NCBI GenBank assembly: GCA_963763015.1
Contig: CAVXML010000006.1
Span: forward strand, 248,001-312,000
Length of the DNA stretch: 64,000 nucleotides
From: Fodinibacter sp963763015
GTDB taxonomy: Bacteria; Actinomycetota; Actinomycetes; Actinomycetales; Dermatophilaceae
Direction of reading: 5' to 3'
Every line of letters begins with the position of its first letter. Within the stretch, counting starts at the first letter, position 1. Shown here in pieces: positions 24,779 to 32,340 of this stretch. The position numbers were made by a program, and so were the translations under genes. The notes below the pieces were generated by a model. The model ran no database searches. It saw only the letters and a list, made by a program, of their open reading frames with translations, and was not told the DNA's origin.

Positions 24779-25942
24779 ATGTCAGCGCATCGGGTGTGGG
24801 CGGTGTGGGTCTGTGCGGTGCTCGGCGTTGTCGTGCTGGCCGGGGGCTGCGCCGGGACGACGAGGCCACCGGGCGGAGCTGCGTCGTCAGGCACGCCGAC
24901 CGCGCTGGCTCCACTGCTGCCGACCGCGACATCGAACCCTGACCTTGCGGTGGACCAGCGGTTGGCCGCGGCGCTGGATCGGGAGTTCGCCTCGGACGAC
25001 TACAGCGGCCTGGCCTCGGTCATCGTGCTCGCCGATGGCCGCACGGTGTACGAGCGGTACTACGAGTCGGTGGCGACCGACCACCACCACGTCTGGTCGG
25101 TCACCAAGAGCATCATCTGCACACTGGTCGGCATCGCGATCGGCGAGGGGAAGATCCCAGGGGTCGACGCGACCCTGGCCCAGCTCCTGCCGGACCACGC
25201 GGACGACATGACACCCGGGGTGGCCGGCATCGCTCTGGAACAGCTGCTGACAATGACCGCCGGCCTCGCCGGCGACCTTCCCGAAGCCGACAACGCCGTG
25301 GCTTCCATCCTGCGGAAGCAGGCCTCTACCCCGGGCACCGAGTTCTCCTACACCAACAACAGCGCCCACCTCGTCGCGGCGATCCTCATCGAAGCCACCG
25401 GGATGCCGCTGCTGGAGTACGCCCGCGCCGCGCTGTTCGACCCACTGGGCATCCCGACCCGCCCAGCCGCCCAGCCGACGTTCACCGACTGGGCCGACCT
25501 GAGCGACCCTGCGGGCTTCGGCTGGTACGTCGACCCCCAGGGAACCAACCTCGGGGGCCTGGGCATCTCGCTACGCGCCCAGGATATGGCCACGATCGGC
25601 CTGCTGTACCTGAACCACGGGGCCTGGCAGGGCCGCCAGGTCGTCCCCGCGGACTGGGTGAGGGCGGCCACGACCGAGCACGTGGCCCTCGAGGCCGGCG
25701 TCGAAGGCTTCGCTCCGGCCGGTGCGATCGGCTACGGGTACCTCTGGTGGACCAGCCGCGTCGACGGCGACACGGCTTACTCGGCCAACGGAAGCTTCGG
25801 TCAGCGGATCCTCGTGGTCCCAAACCGCGACCTCGTCGTCGTGACCCAGGCGGACTTCACCTCCCCAACACGAGACTGGGCGCCCGGCGACACCGCAGTC
25901 AACGACGCGTTCACCTCTCTCATCGCCCCCGCCTTCAGATGA
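24779..25942 (+). CDS. Serine hydrolase lipoprotein, class C beta-lactamase/DD-peptidase fold
   Basis: A 387-residue product with a hydrophobic signal ending LAGGC (about residue 26), probably a lipoprotein. The mature domain has the SxxK nucleophile motif SVTKSI, the YxN motif FSYTNNSAHL, and a C-terminal SANGSFGQRILVVP where relatives have HGG-x-G, so the third motif is atypical. Such proteins hydrolyse esters or D-amino-acid peptides outside the membrane; the substrate cannot be told. ATG 24779 follows GAGGAGG at seven bases. It lies between the two sigma/anti-sigma pairs behind the same promoter type, so it is the most likely direct target of these sigma factors. Confidence 0.82.
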   Translation: MSAHRVWAVWVCAVLGVVVLAGGCAGTTRPPGGAASSGTPTALAPLLPTATSNPDLAVDQRLAAALDREFASDDYSGLASVIVLADGRTVYERYYESVATDHHHVWSVTKSIICTLVGIAIGEGKIPGVDATLAQLLPDHADDMTPGVAGIALEQLLTMTAGLAGDLPEADNAVASILRKQASTPGTEFSYTNNSAHLVAAILIEATGMPLLEYARAALFDPLGIPTRPAAQPTFTDWADLSDPAGFGWYVDPQGTNLGGLGISLRAQDMATIGLLYLNHGAWQGRQVVPADWVRAATTEHVALEAGVEGFAPAGAIGYGYLWWTSRVDGDTAYSANGSFGQRILVVPNRDLVVVTQADFTSPTRDWAPGDTAVNDAFTSLIAPAFR

Positions 25943-26040
25943 CCGGCGCGGTGTCCTCCACTGTCCAGGATGAGCATCGGCTACACGAGCCCGTGCCCAG
26001 CGGCCGGCGCGGGCCAACAGCGCCCCAGCCATGCTGGTGA

Positions 26041-26070
26041 CCCAACCCTGCGGCATCCACGGTGCGTCTC
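26041..26070 (+). promoter_or_regulatory. ECF-type promoter of sigma gene 2
   Basis: CCCAACC (26041-26047), 17 bases, CGTCTC (26065-26070), then AGGGGTGAGGACGCGAGGAGG leading to ATG 26096. Same boxes and spacing as at 24721. Confidence 0.7.
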
Positions 26071-26095
26071 AGGGGTGAGGACGCGAGGAGGTGAG

Positions 26096-26602
26096 ATGGG
26101 AGCGGACCAGGACTTCGCCGCCTTCGTCGCCGCGCGCGGGACCAGCCTGTTCAGGCTCGCCTGCCTGCTCACCGGCTCCCCGTCCGAGGCCGAGGACCTC
26201 GTCCAGGACTCCTTGGAGAAGGTCTACCTCCGGTGGTCTCGCGTCAGCAATGCCGACGCCCCGTACCCCTACGTGCGACGGCTCATGGTCAACACCCTCG
26301 TCTCCAGCCGTCGTCGTCCGACCGGGAGGGTCGAGGTGCTGCGGCCGTCGCCGCCGGACGCCGTCGTCGAGTCGCCTGAGCAGGCCGTCCTCGAGCACCA
26401 GCGGGTGTGGCCCCTCGTGATGGCCCTCCCGACGAAGCAGCGGGCCGTCGTCGTGCTGCGGTACTACGAGGACCTGTCCGAGCAGCAGATCGCCGACGTC
26501 CTCGGGTGTTCCCCCGGGAGCGTGAAGTCCCAGGCGCACGACGCGCTTGCCACGCTGCGACGAGAACTGGTCGCCAGGGCAGACGGAGGTGTGGTGGCAT
26601 GA
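26096..26602 (+). CDS. ECF RNA polymerase sigma factor, SigE family (copy 2)
   Basis: A 168-residue paralogue of the sigma factor at 23021. Region 2: SLFRLACLLTGSPSEAEDLVQ and APYPYVRRLMVNTLV; region 4: LPTKQRAVVVLRYYEDLS with helix-turn-helix EQQIADVLGCSPGSVKSQAHDA. The DNA-recognition helix differs little from copy 1 (SPGSVKSQ against AVGTVKSQ), fitting the near-identical promoters. ATG 26096 follows GAGGAGG. It overlaps the next gene by four bases. It probably arose by duplication of the whole sigma/anti-sigma pair. Confidence 0.88.
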   Translation: MGADQDFAAFVAARGTSLFRLACLLTGSPSEAEDLVQDSLEKVYLRWSRVSNADAPYPYVRRLMVNTLVSSRRRPTGRVEVLRPSPPDAVVESPEQAVLEHQRVWPLVMALPTKQRAVVVLRYYEDLSEQQIADVLGCSPGSVKSQAHDALATLRRELVARADGGVVA

Positions 26603-27798
26603 CCAGCACCGAGGACCAGCTGCTCCGCGAGGTGCTCGCGCACGAGGCCGATCGCCACGACGTGCCCGCGTTCGACCCGGATGCCGTCGTGGCGGGGGCG
26701 CGGTCCCGCCGCCGACGTGGCCGCGTGCTCGTCGGTGCCTCGGCGGTGGCCCTCGCCGCGGTCGTCGGCGCGCTCGCGTTGTCCGTGGTGGGGCCCGGGG
26801 GCGACGACGCCTCGCGAGACATCGTCCCGCAGGGTGGGCTCCGCCGAGTGCCTGTTCAGGTCGACCCATCCGCGCCGACGGTCCCGTGGTGCGGATGGCG
26901 GCCGAGTGACCATGCAGGTGATGTCCTCCACGTGGGAGGCGAGGCGTTCGAGACACCCTGCACCTACTGGAACCCCGGCCACCGTTACCTGTGGTTCCAC
27001 GAAGGACGGCTGGTGATGGTGTCCCCGCACGGCCTGGAGGTCTTCCTCGGCGACCGGTTCGTGAAGCTCAGCGAGTCTGCGCCGCCCTTCCCCCGGATCA
27101 GCCTCGACGGGAGGTATCTGGCCTGGTTCGAGGACGACGCCCTCGTCATCCACGACTTCGTCGCCGGGGCGCGCGTGGCGAGCGCCGTCGTCCCCGAGGA
27201 GCTCAGCGGCCCGACGACCGGTGCCACCCTGGAGGGCGTCGACGCCCAGCGGCGGGCGTACGCCCTGGTCGAGGGCGGCGTCGTCTGGGTGCTGGACGGC
27301 GGGCGGTGGATCAGGGTCCGAGGACTTCCTCGTGAGTGGACGAGCAGCGACCCGTTCCCGGGCATCTCCTACATCACTCCCGACGGGTTCGCCGTGCCGG
27401 TCCCGGAGGGTGCGGTAGAGGGCCGTGTCACCCGGGACGGCACGTTCGAACCGGTTCGGACGGTGCCCCTCGGTCGCGCGGTGTGGTCCCCCGACCGCTC
27501 GCACGTGGTCCAGCTGGCTCGCGAAGGGTTCACGGCCCACTCCGCCCTCGATCTCGAAGCGACCGTTCCCCTCGAGGTGCCGGTCGACCCGGCGGATGTC
27601 CCGCAGGCCGCGTGGGACGCGCAGTGGGAGTCGGAGTCGACGGTGCTCCTCTCCTGGGCGGTGACCGAGGGGCCGAACGGCGAGGTCAGCCCCGACGCCT
27701 CCGTCGTCCACCGCTGCTCGGCGCTCACCGGTGACTGCCGGGTCCTGCCGGCAGGGATCAGCGTGCCGTCGAGCCTGGGGAACCATCCCGGCGGGTGA
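26599..27798 (+). CDS. Membrane-anchored putative anti-sigma/sensor protein (copy 2)
   Basis: A 399-residue paralogue of the protein at 23527: STEDQLLREVLAHEADRHD at the start, an RSRRRRGR stretch, one membrane helix (about residues 44-64), and an outer beta-rich domain with SLDGRYLAWFE, ITPDGFAVPV and VWSPDRSHVV, again propeller-like, plus Cys pairs (PWCGW, PCTYW, HRCSALTGDC). It ends LGNHPGG where copy 1 ends LGNGAQPGG, and the DNA after the stop is also conserved between copies. The role as membrane partner of its sigma factor is inferred from coupling and topology only. Confidence 0.7.
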   Translation: MTSTEDQLLREVLAHEADRHDVPAFDPDAVVAGARSRRRRGRVLVGASAVALAAVVGALALSVVGPGGDDASRDIVPQGGLRRVPVQVDPSAPTVPWCGWRPSDHAGDVLHVGGEAFETPCTYWNPGHRYLWFHEGRLVMVSPHGLEVFLGDRFVKLSESAPPFPRISLDGRYLAWFEDDALVIHDFVAGARVASAVVPEELSGPTTGATLEGVDAQRRAYALVEGGVVWVLDGGRWIRVRGLPREWTSSDPFPGISYITPDGFAVPVPEGAVEGRVTRDGTFEPVRTVPLGRAVWSPDRSHVVQLAREGFTAHSALDLEATVPLEVPVDPADVPQAAWDAQWESESTVLLSWAVTEGPNGEVSPDASVVHRCSALTGDCRVLPAGISVPSSLGNHPGG

Positions 27799-27804
27799 CG
27801 GTGA

Positions 27805-27834
27805 CCCAAGCGGGCGGCATCCGGGGTGCGTCTC
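27805..27834 (+). promoter_or_regulatory. Orphan ECF-type promoter copy
   Basis: CCCAAGC (27805-27811), 17 bases, CGTCTC (27829-27834). Spacing matches the other copies, but the second box is followed by CAGGACGAG and no clear gene start. It either drives a short RNA into the hairpin at 27859 or is a remnant of the module duplication. Confidence 0.5.
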
Positions 27835-27858
27835 CAGGACGAGGACACAAGGGGGGCG

Positions 27859-27912
27859 CGCCATCCGAGGTGATGTGCTGGTCCCTGACGCCGGGTTTCA
27901 CCTCGGATGGCG
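27859..27912 (+). terminator. Long hairpin after the ECF module
   Basis: Arms 27859-27873 and 27898-27912 (CGCCATCCGAGGTGA and its complement) pair perfectly for 15 bases around a 24-base loop. It probably ends the anti-sigma 2 transcript, or any RNA from the orphan promoter 25 bases upstream. Confidence 0.65.
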
Positions 27913-27949
27913 GGCGCAGGGTCTCACCATCCGGGACCGGCGCCGTCCG

Positions 27950-28018
27950 GAAACGCGATGCTTACACCAACGCCCCCGATGCAACACGACGGAAACACAA
28001 CCGCGCGGGCCACGAAAC
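27950..28018 (+). promoter_or_regulatory. Phased GAAAC half-sites upstream of amtB (GlnR-like)
   Basis: GAAAC occurs at 27950, 27992 and 28014, with CTTAC at 27961 and GCAAC at 27981, each about 11 bases from a GAAAC. Half-sites 11 bases apart (GaAAc and gTnAc with six bases between) resemble GlnR boxes of actinobacterial nitrogen genes. The match is imperfect; the regulator gene is not in the window. Confidence 0.4.
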
Positions 28019-28040
28019 CCGGGACGGTCACCGTTGACCC

Positions 28041-29450
28041 ATGAGCACATCACTGATGCCCCTGGCGGAGGCGGCAGAGCAGGTCGACTACGCGGCAACC
28101 GCGTTCCTCATCCTCTGCTCCTCCCTCGTCCTCCTCATGACGACTCCCGGCCTGGCGCTGTTCTACGGCGGCATGACCCGGACCAAGTCGGTCCTCAACA
28201 TGATGATGATGTCCTTCGGCGCCATGGGCGTCGTCGGCATCATCTACGTCCTCTACGGGTACTCGATGTCGTTCGGCAGCGAGAACCTCGCGGGGGTCAT
28301 CGCCAACCCGTTCGAGAAGTTCGGCCTGGGCGGCACGACCGAGGCGGTGATCAACCCGTTCGGCTACGAGGGCTACGGCAACATCCCGGAGCTCGCGTTC
28401 GTCGGCTTCCAGCTGACCTTCGCGGTGATCACCGTCGCCCTGATCAGCGGCGCCGTCGCCGACCGGGTCAAGTTCTCGACCTGGCTGGTCTTCGCCGGGC
28501 TGTGGGTCACCCTCGCCTACTTCCCGATCGCGCACATGGTGTGGGGCGGCGGCCTCCTCTCCGGTGCGGAGGGGGGCCTCGCGGCCGCCGTCTACGGCGT
28601 CACCGACGGTGTCGCCAACGTCGTGCCGATCGACTTCGCCGGTGGGACCGTCGTCCACATCAACGCCGGCATGGCCGGGCTGGTCCTTGCCATCGTCGTG
28701 GGCAAGCGCCTCGGCTTCGGCAAGGTCGCGATGCGCCCGCACAACGTCCCGCTCACGATGATCGGCGCCGGTCTCCTGTGGTTCGGCTGGTTCGGGTTCA
28801 ACGCCGGCTCCGAGCTCGCGGCCGACGGCACGGCGGCCCTGGTGTGGGTCAACACGACGGCCGCCACCTGTGCCGCCATGCTGGGCTGGCTCATCGTGGA
28901 GAAGGTGCGTGACGGACACGCCACCTCGGTCGGCGCCGCCTCCGGTGTCGTCGCGGGCCTGGTCGCCATCACTCCGGCCTGCGGCGCCCTCAGCCCGCTC
29001 GGCTCGATCATCCTCGGCGTCGTCGCCGGTGGCCTGTCGGCCGTCGCCGTCGGCCTCAAGTTCCGCCTCGGCTACGACGACTCGCTCGACGTCGTCGGCG
29101 TGCACCTCGTCGCCGGCCTCTGGGGCACCATCGGCGCGGGCCTGCTCGCGACCTCCACCGGCCTGTTCTACGGTGGCGGGATCGACCAGACCGTCGTCCA
29201 GATCCTCATCGCGCTCTCCTCGCTCATCGTCTCGGGTGTCGTGACGCTCGTCATCGCCCTGGCCCTCAAGGCGACCATGGGCTGGCGGGTGCCCGAGGAC
29301 GTCGAGGTCGCCGGCATCGACCAGACCGAGCACGCCGAGTCGGCCTACGACATGAACGCCGTCGGTGGCCGGATGGGCGTCAGCGGCTTCGGCGCCGACG
29401 CGGCTCCGGCATCCACGTCCTCGAAGAACCTCGAAGGAGCCAGCTCATGA
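28041..29450 (+). CDS. amtB: Ammonium transporter
   Basis: Amt trimers conduct ammonium/ammonia across the membrane when nitrogen is scarce. The 469-residue product has about 11 membrane helices, with TTPGLALFYGGMTRTKSVLN, FAGGTVVHINAG (pore His) and GVHLVAGLWGTIGAGL (second pore His), then a 60-residue cytosolic tail. ATG 28041 gives a short hydrophilic start before the first helix. Its stop overlaps the glnK start by four bases, the usual amtB-glnK coupling that lets the PII protein plug the channel. Confidence 0.95.
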   Translation: MSTSLMPLAEAAEQVDYAATAFLILCSSLVLLMTTPGLALFYGGMTRTKSVLNMMMMSFGAMGVVGIIYVLYGYSMSFGSENLAGVIANPFEKFGLGGTTEAVINPFGYEGYGNIPELAFVGFQLTFAVITVALISGAVADRVKFSTWLVFAGLWVTLAYFPIAHMVWGGGLLSGAEGGLAAAVYGVTDGVANVVPIDFAGGTVVHINAGMAGLVLAIVVGKRLGFGKVAMRPHNVPLTMIGAGLLWFGWFGFNAGSELAADGTAALVWVNTTAATCAAMLGWLIVEKVRDGHATSVGAASGVVAGLVAITPACGALSPLGSIILGVVAGGLSAVAVGLKFRLGYDDSLDVVGVHLVAGLWGTIGAGLLATSTGLFYGGGIDQTVVQILIALSSLIVSGVVTLVIALALKATMGWRVPEDVEVAGIDQTEHAESAYDMNAVGGRMGVSGFGADAAPASTSSKNLEGASS

Positions 29451-29785
29451 AGCTCGTCACCGCCATCATCAAGCCGCACCAGCTCGACGAGGTGAAGGAG
29501 GCCCTCGAGGCCTTCGGCATCCAGGGCATGACCATCAGCGAGGCGCACGGCTACGGCCGCCAGCGCGGTCACAGCGAGGTCTACCGTGGCGCGGAGTACA
29601 CGGTCGACTTCGTCCCCAAGAGCCGCATCGAGATCCTCGTCGACGACATGGACGCCTCTTCGCTCGTCGACGTCATCCTCAAGGCCGCACAGACGGGCCG
29701 GATCGGTGACGGCAAGATCTGGGTCGTCCCCGTCGAGGACGTGGCTCGGGTCCGCACCGGGGAGCGCGGCGTCGAGGCGATCTGA
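29447..29785 (+). CDS. glnK: Nitrogen regulatory PII protein GlnK
   Basis: PII senses 2-oxoglutarate and ATP/ADP and controls AmtB and other targets. The 112-residue protein starts MKLVTAIIKPHQLDEVKEAL; the T-loop carries Tyr51 in VYRGAEYTVDF, the residue adenylylated in characterised actinobacterial GlnK. The C-terminal TGRIGDGKIWVVPVEDVARVRTGERG is the PII signature. The ATGA overlap with amtB and the three-base gap to glnD put all three in one operon. Confidence 0.95.
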   Translation: MKLVTAIIKPHQLDEVKEALEAFGIQGMTISEAHGYGRQRGHSEVYRGAEYTVDFVPKSRIEILVDDMDASSLVDVILKAAQTGRIGDGKIWVVPVEDVARVRTGERGVEAI

Positions 29786-29788
29786 GCG

Positions 29789-32179
29789 ATGTCGACCCCC
29801 TCGAGCGAGATCGGCTCCAGGCGGCTCGACCTGGCCGGCACCCGTGACTTCGCCGTCGCGGGTGCCGGCCGGGCCCGCCGGGAGGCGCTCTCCGCCTTCA
29901 ACCGGGACTGGCTCGCCGAGGTCTGGCGGTCGGCCACCGGGGGAGCGCGCATCGAGGGGGTCGCCCTCGCGGCCGTCGGCAGCCTCGGCCGGCGTGACGC
30001 CGGGCCGCTCAGCGACTACGACCTCGTCCTCCTGCACTCCGAGCGCTCGCTCCCCGCGAAGGCGCTCACCGCACTGGCAGACCGCATCTGGTACCCGATC
30101 TGGGATGCCGGGGTGCGACTGGACCACAGCGTCCGAACGGTCAGCCAGTGCCGCCAGGTCGCCGCGGGCGACCTCATCGCCGCCGTGGGGCTGCTCGACC
30201 TGGCCCCGCTCGCCGGCGACGTCGAGCTCGTCGCCGCGGCCAGGTCCACGGTGGCGCACGACTGGCGCGGCAACGCCCGCAAGCGGCTCCCCTCACTCGT
30301 CGAGGCCCTCACCTCCCGCCACCAGCGCCAGGGTGACGTCGCCCAGTCCCTCGAGCCGGAGCTCAAGGAGGCCCACGGCGGCATCAGGGACATGACGGTC
30401 CTGCTGGCGCTGGCGGAGGCCTGGCTCGCCGACCGCCCCCACGGCGGGGTGGATGCCGCGCACGCGCACCTGCTCGACGTCCGCGACGCCGTGCACGTGG
30501 TCACCGGGCGCGGGCGGGACCGGCTGGGCCGCGAGGAGCACGACTCCGTCGCTGCCCTCCTCGGGCACCAGGACGCGGACGACCTCCTGACCTCGGTGTC
30601 GTCCGCGGGCCGGGTCATCGCCTACGCCCTCGACGGCACGCTCCGCCGCGCCGGCCAGTCGCAGCGGGCTCGCACGCTGCGGGTGGGGCCCCGCCGCCCG
30701 CAGATGACCCCGCTCGGCCACGGCTTCTTCGCCAGCGACGGCGAGGTGGTGCTCGGGTCGGCACGGCTCGCCGAGAACGACGCCGGGATGCCGTTGCGCG
30801 GCGCGGTCGTGGCCGCTCGGGCCGGCCTGCCCCTCTCACCGGTCACCCTGGAGAACCTTGCACGAAGCGCTCCTCCGCCTCCGCAGCCGTGGCCCACGGA
30901 GCTGCGAGACCTGCTCGGCGACCTGCTTGCCTCGGGCCCGGGCCTGGGGCCCGTCTGGGAGGGGCTGGACCAGGTGGGGATCGTCGACGTCTGGCTGCCG
31001 GAGTGGCCGGCGGTGCGGTCGCGACCGCAGCGGAGCGCGGTCCACCGCCACACCGTCGACCGACACCTCGTCGAGACCGTCGTCCGCGCCGCCGGCCTCG
31101 TGCGGCGGGTGTCCCGGCCGGACCTGCTCCTCCTCGCCGCCCTGCTGCACGACATCGGCAAGGTCCGGGGTGCCCACGACCACTCGGCGACCGGGGCCGA
31201 CCTCACCCGCTGCATCGCGACCCGCTGGGGCTTTCCGTCCGCCGACGTCGAGGTCCTCGTCACGCTCGTGCGCGAGCACCTGACCCTCATCGAGCTGGCC
31301 ACCCGCCGCGACCACCAGGATCCGGCGACCGTCGACGCAGCCGTGACAGCCGTCGGGGGTGACCTGGAGGTCTTCGAGACGCTCCTCGCCCTCACCGAGG
31401 CCGATGCCTCGGCCGCGGGGCCGCTCGCGTGGACCGACTGGCGGGCCACCCTCCTCGACCAGCTCGCCGTCGCCGCTCGCGACCGGTTGCGGGGAGCCGC
31501 GACGGGCGCGACGGCCGTGGAGGCCGCCGCAGAGACCGCCGCCGCGGAGGCCCTCCGGAGCGAGCTCGTCGCGGCGGTGCGGTCGGGGGACCCTCAGGTG
31601 CGCGTCCTCGCAACGGGTGGCTCGCACCGCCTCGACATCACCGACCTGGACCGCGTCGGCCTCTTCGCCGACACCGCCGGCCTGTTGGCCGCCGAGGGCC
31701 ACACGGTGCGCACGGCGATCCTGCGCACCGTCGAGGGAGTCGCGGCGAACGAGTGGCACGTCGAGTCGCCGAGCGGCGCGGTTCCCGACCCCGCACGGAT
31801 CGTCCGTGGGCTGGTCCGCCTGCGCGCGGGCGATCGGGGTCCGCTCACGACCCTGGATCGCCGTCGGTCCCACACCCCCAGGCCCTCCGGCCGGGCGGAG
31901 CTCGGGAGCCCCGGCCAGGCGCGGGCACTCGTGGTCCCGGGGGCGAGCAGCGACGCGACGGTGCTCGAGGTCCGCGCCCAGGACCGCCCGGGACTGCTCC
32001 ACGAGCTGGGGGCCGCCCTCGCCGGTGCCGGCATCTCGGTGCGGTCCGCCCACATCGCCACGTACGCCGGGCAGACGCTCGACACCTTCTACCTCACCGG
32101 CGCCGACGGGATGCCGCTTCCCCCCGCGCGCGTCGCGCAGGCGGTCAGCCTGGTCATCGACACCTGCGACGGCCTCTGA
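29789..32179 (+). CDS. glnD: PII uridylyl/adenylyltransferase GlnD
   Basis: GlnD modifies and de-modifies PII in response to nitrogen status. The 796-residue protein has the nucleotidyltransferase motif GSLGRRDAGPLSDYD (about residues 64-78), a helical nucleotidyltransferase-associated domain, an HD hydrolase domain with LLHDIGKVRGAHDHS (about residue 452), and two C-terminal ACT domains, the last starting VLEVRAQDRPGLLHEL. It starts three bases after the glnK stop. Actinobacterial GlnD usually transfers AMP rather than UMP; the sequence alone does not decide. Confidence 0.94.
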   Translation: MSTPSSEIGSRRLDLAGTRDFAVAGAGRARREALSAFNRDWLAEVWRSATGGARIEGVALAAVGSLGRRDAGPLSDYDLVLLHSERSLPAKALTALADRIWYPIWDAGVRLDHSVRTVSQCRQVAAGDLIAAVGLLDLAPLAGDVELVAAARSTVAHDWRGNARKRLPSLVEALTSRHQRQGDVAQSLEPELKEAHGGIRDMTVLLALAEAWLADRPHGGVDAAHAHLLDVRDAVHVVTGRGRDRLGREEHDSVAALLGHQDADDLLTSVSSAGRVIAYALDGTLRRAGQSQRARTLRVGPRRPQMTPLGHGFFASDGEVVLGSARLAENDAGMPLRGAVVAARAGLPLSPVTLENLARSAPPPPQPWPTELRDLLGDLLASGPGLGPVWEGLDQVGIVDVWLPEWPAVRSRPQRSAVHRHTVDRHLVETVVRAAGLVRRVSRPDLLLLAALLHDIGKVRGAHDHSATGADLTRCIATRWGFPSADVEVLVTLVREHLTLIELATRRDHQDPATVDAAVTAVGGDLEVFETLLALTEADASAAGPLAWTDWRATLLDQLAVAARDRLRGAATGATAVEAAAETAAAEALRSELVAAVRSGDPQVRVLATGGSHRLDITDLDRVGLFADTAGLLAAEGHTVRTAILRTVEGVAANEWHVESPSGAVPDPARIVRGLVRLRAGDRGPLTTLDRRRSHTPRPSGRAELGSPGQARALVVPGASSDATVLEVRAQDRPGLLHELGAALAGAGISVRSAHIATYAGQTLDTFYLTGADGMPLPPARVAQAVSLVIDTCDGL

Positions 32180-32282
32180 CCCCCCGCGCTTCGACGCTCC
32201 CACCCCGTCCCGGCAGCGTCACGCGACGCACCGCCCCAACCGTCGGGTTCCGAACCCACAGGTTCCCCGCGAACCAGGGCCC

Positions 32283-32317
32283 GGCCGTGGCGGGCACGGC
32301 CGTGGCGGGCACGGCCG
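32283..32317 (+). repeat. 15-bp tandem duplication upstream of ffh
   Basis: GGCCGTGGCGGGCAC occurs twice in a row (32283-32297, 32298-32312) with a partial third unit, in the 161-base gap between glnD and ffh. The rest of that gap holds no gene. Confidence 0.7.
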
Positions 32318-32328
32318 CGCGGCACCGT

Positions 32329-32334
32329 TAGCCT
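32329..32334 (+). promoter_or_regulatory. -10 box TAGCCT of leaderless ffh
   Basis: TAGCCT ends six bases before GTG 32341, with no ribosome site between. Confidence 0.5.
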
Positions 32335-32340
32335 TGTCCG

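Noticed and set aside
27873..28037. 54-codon frame between the ECF module and amtB
   Set aside because: It starts within the hairpin, has no recognisable protein features and overlaps the likely regulatory boxes.
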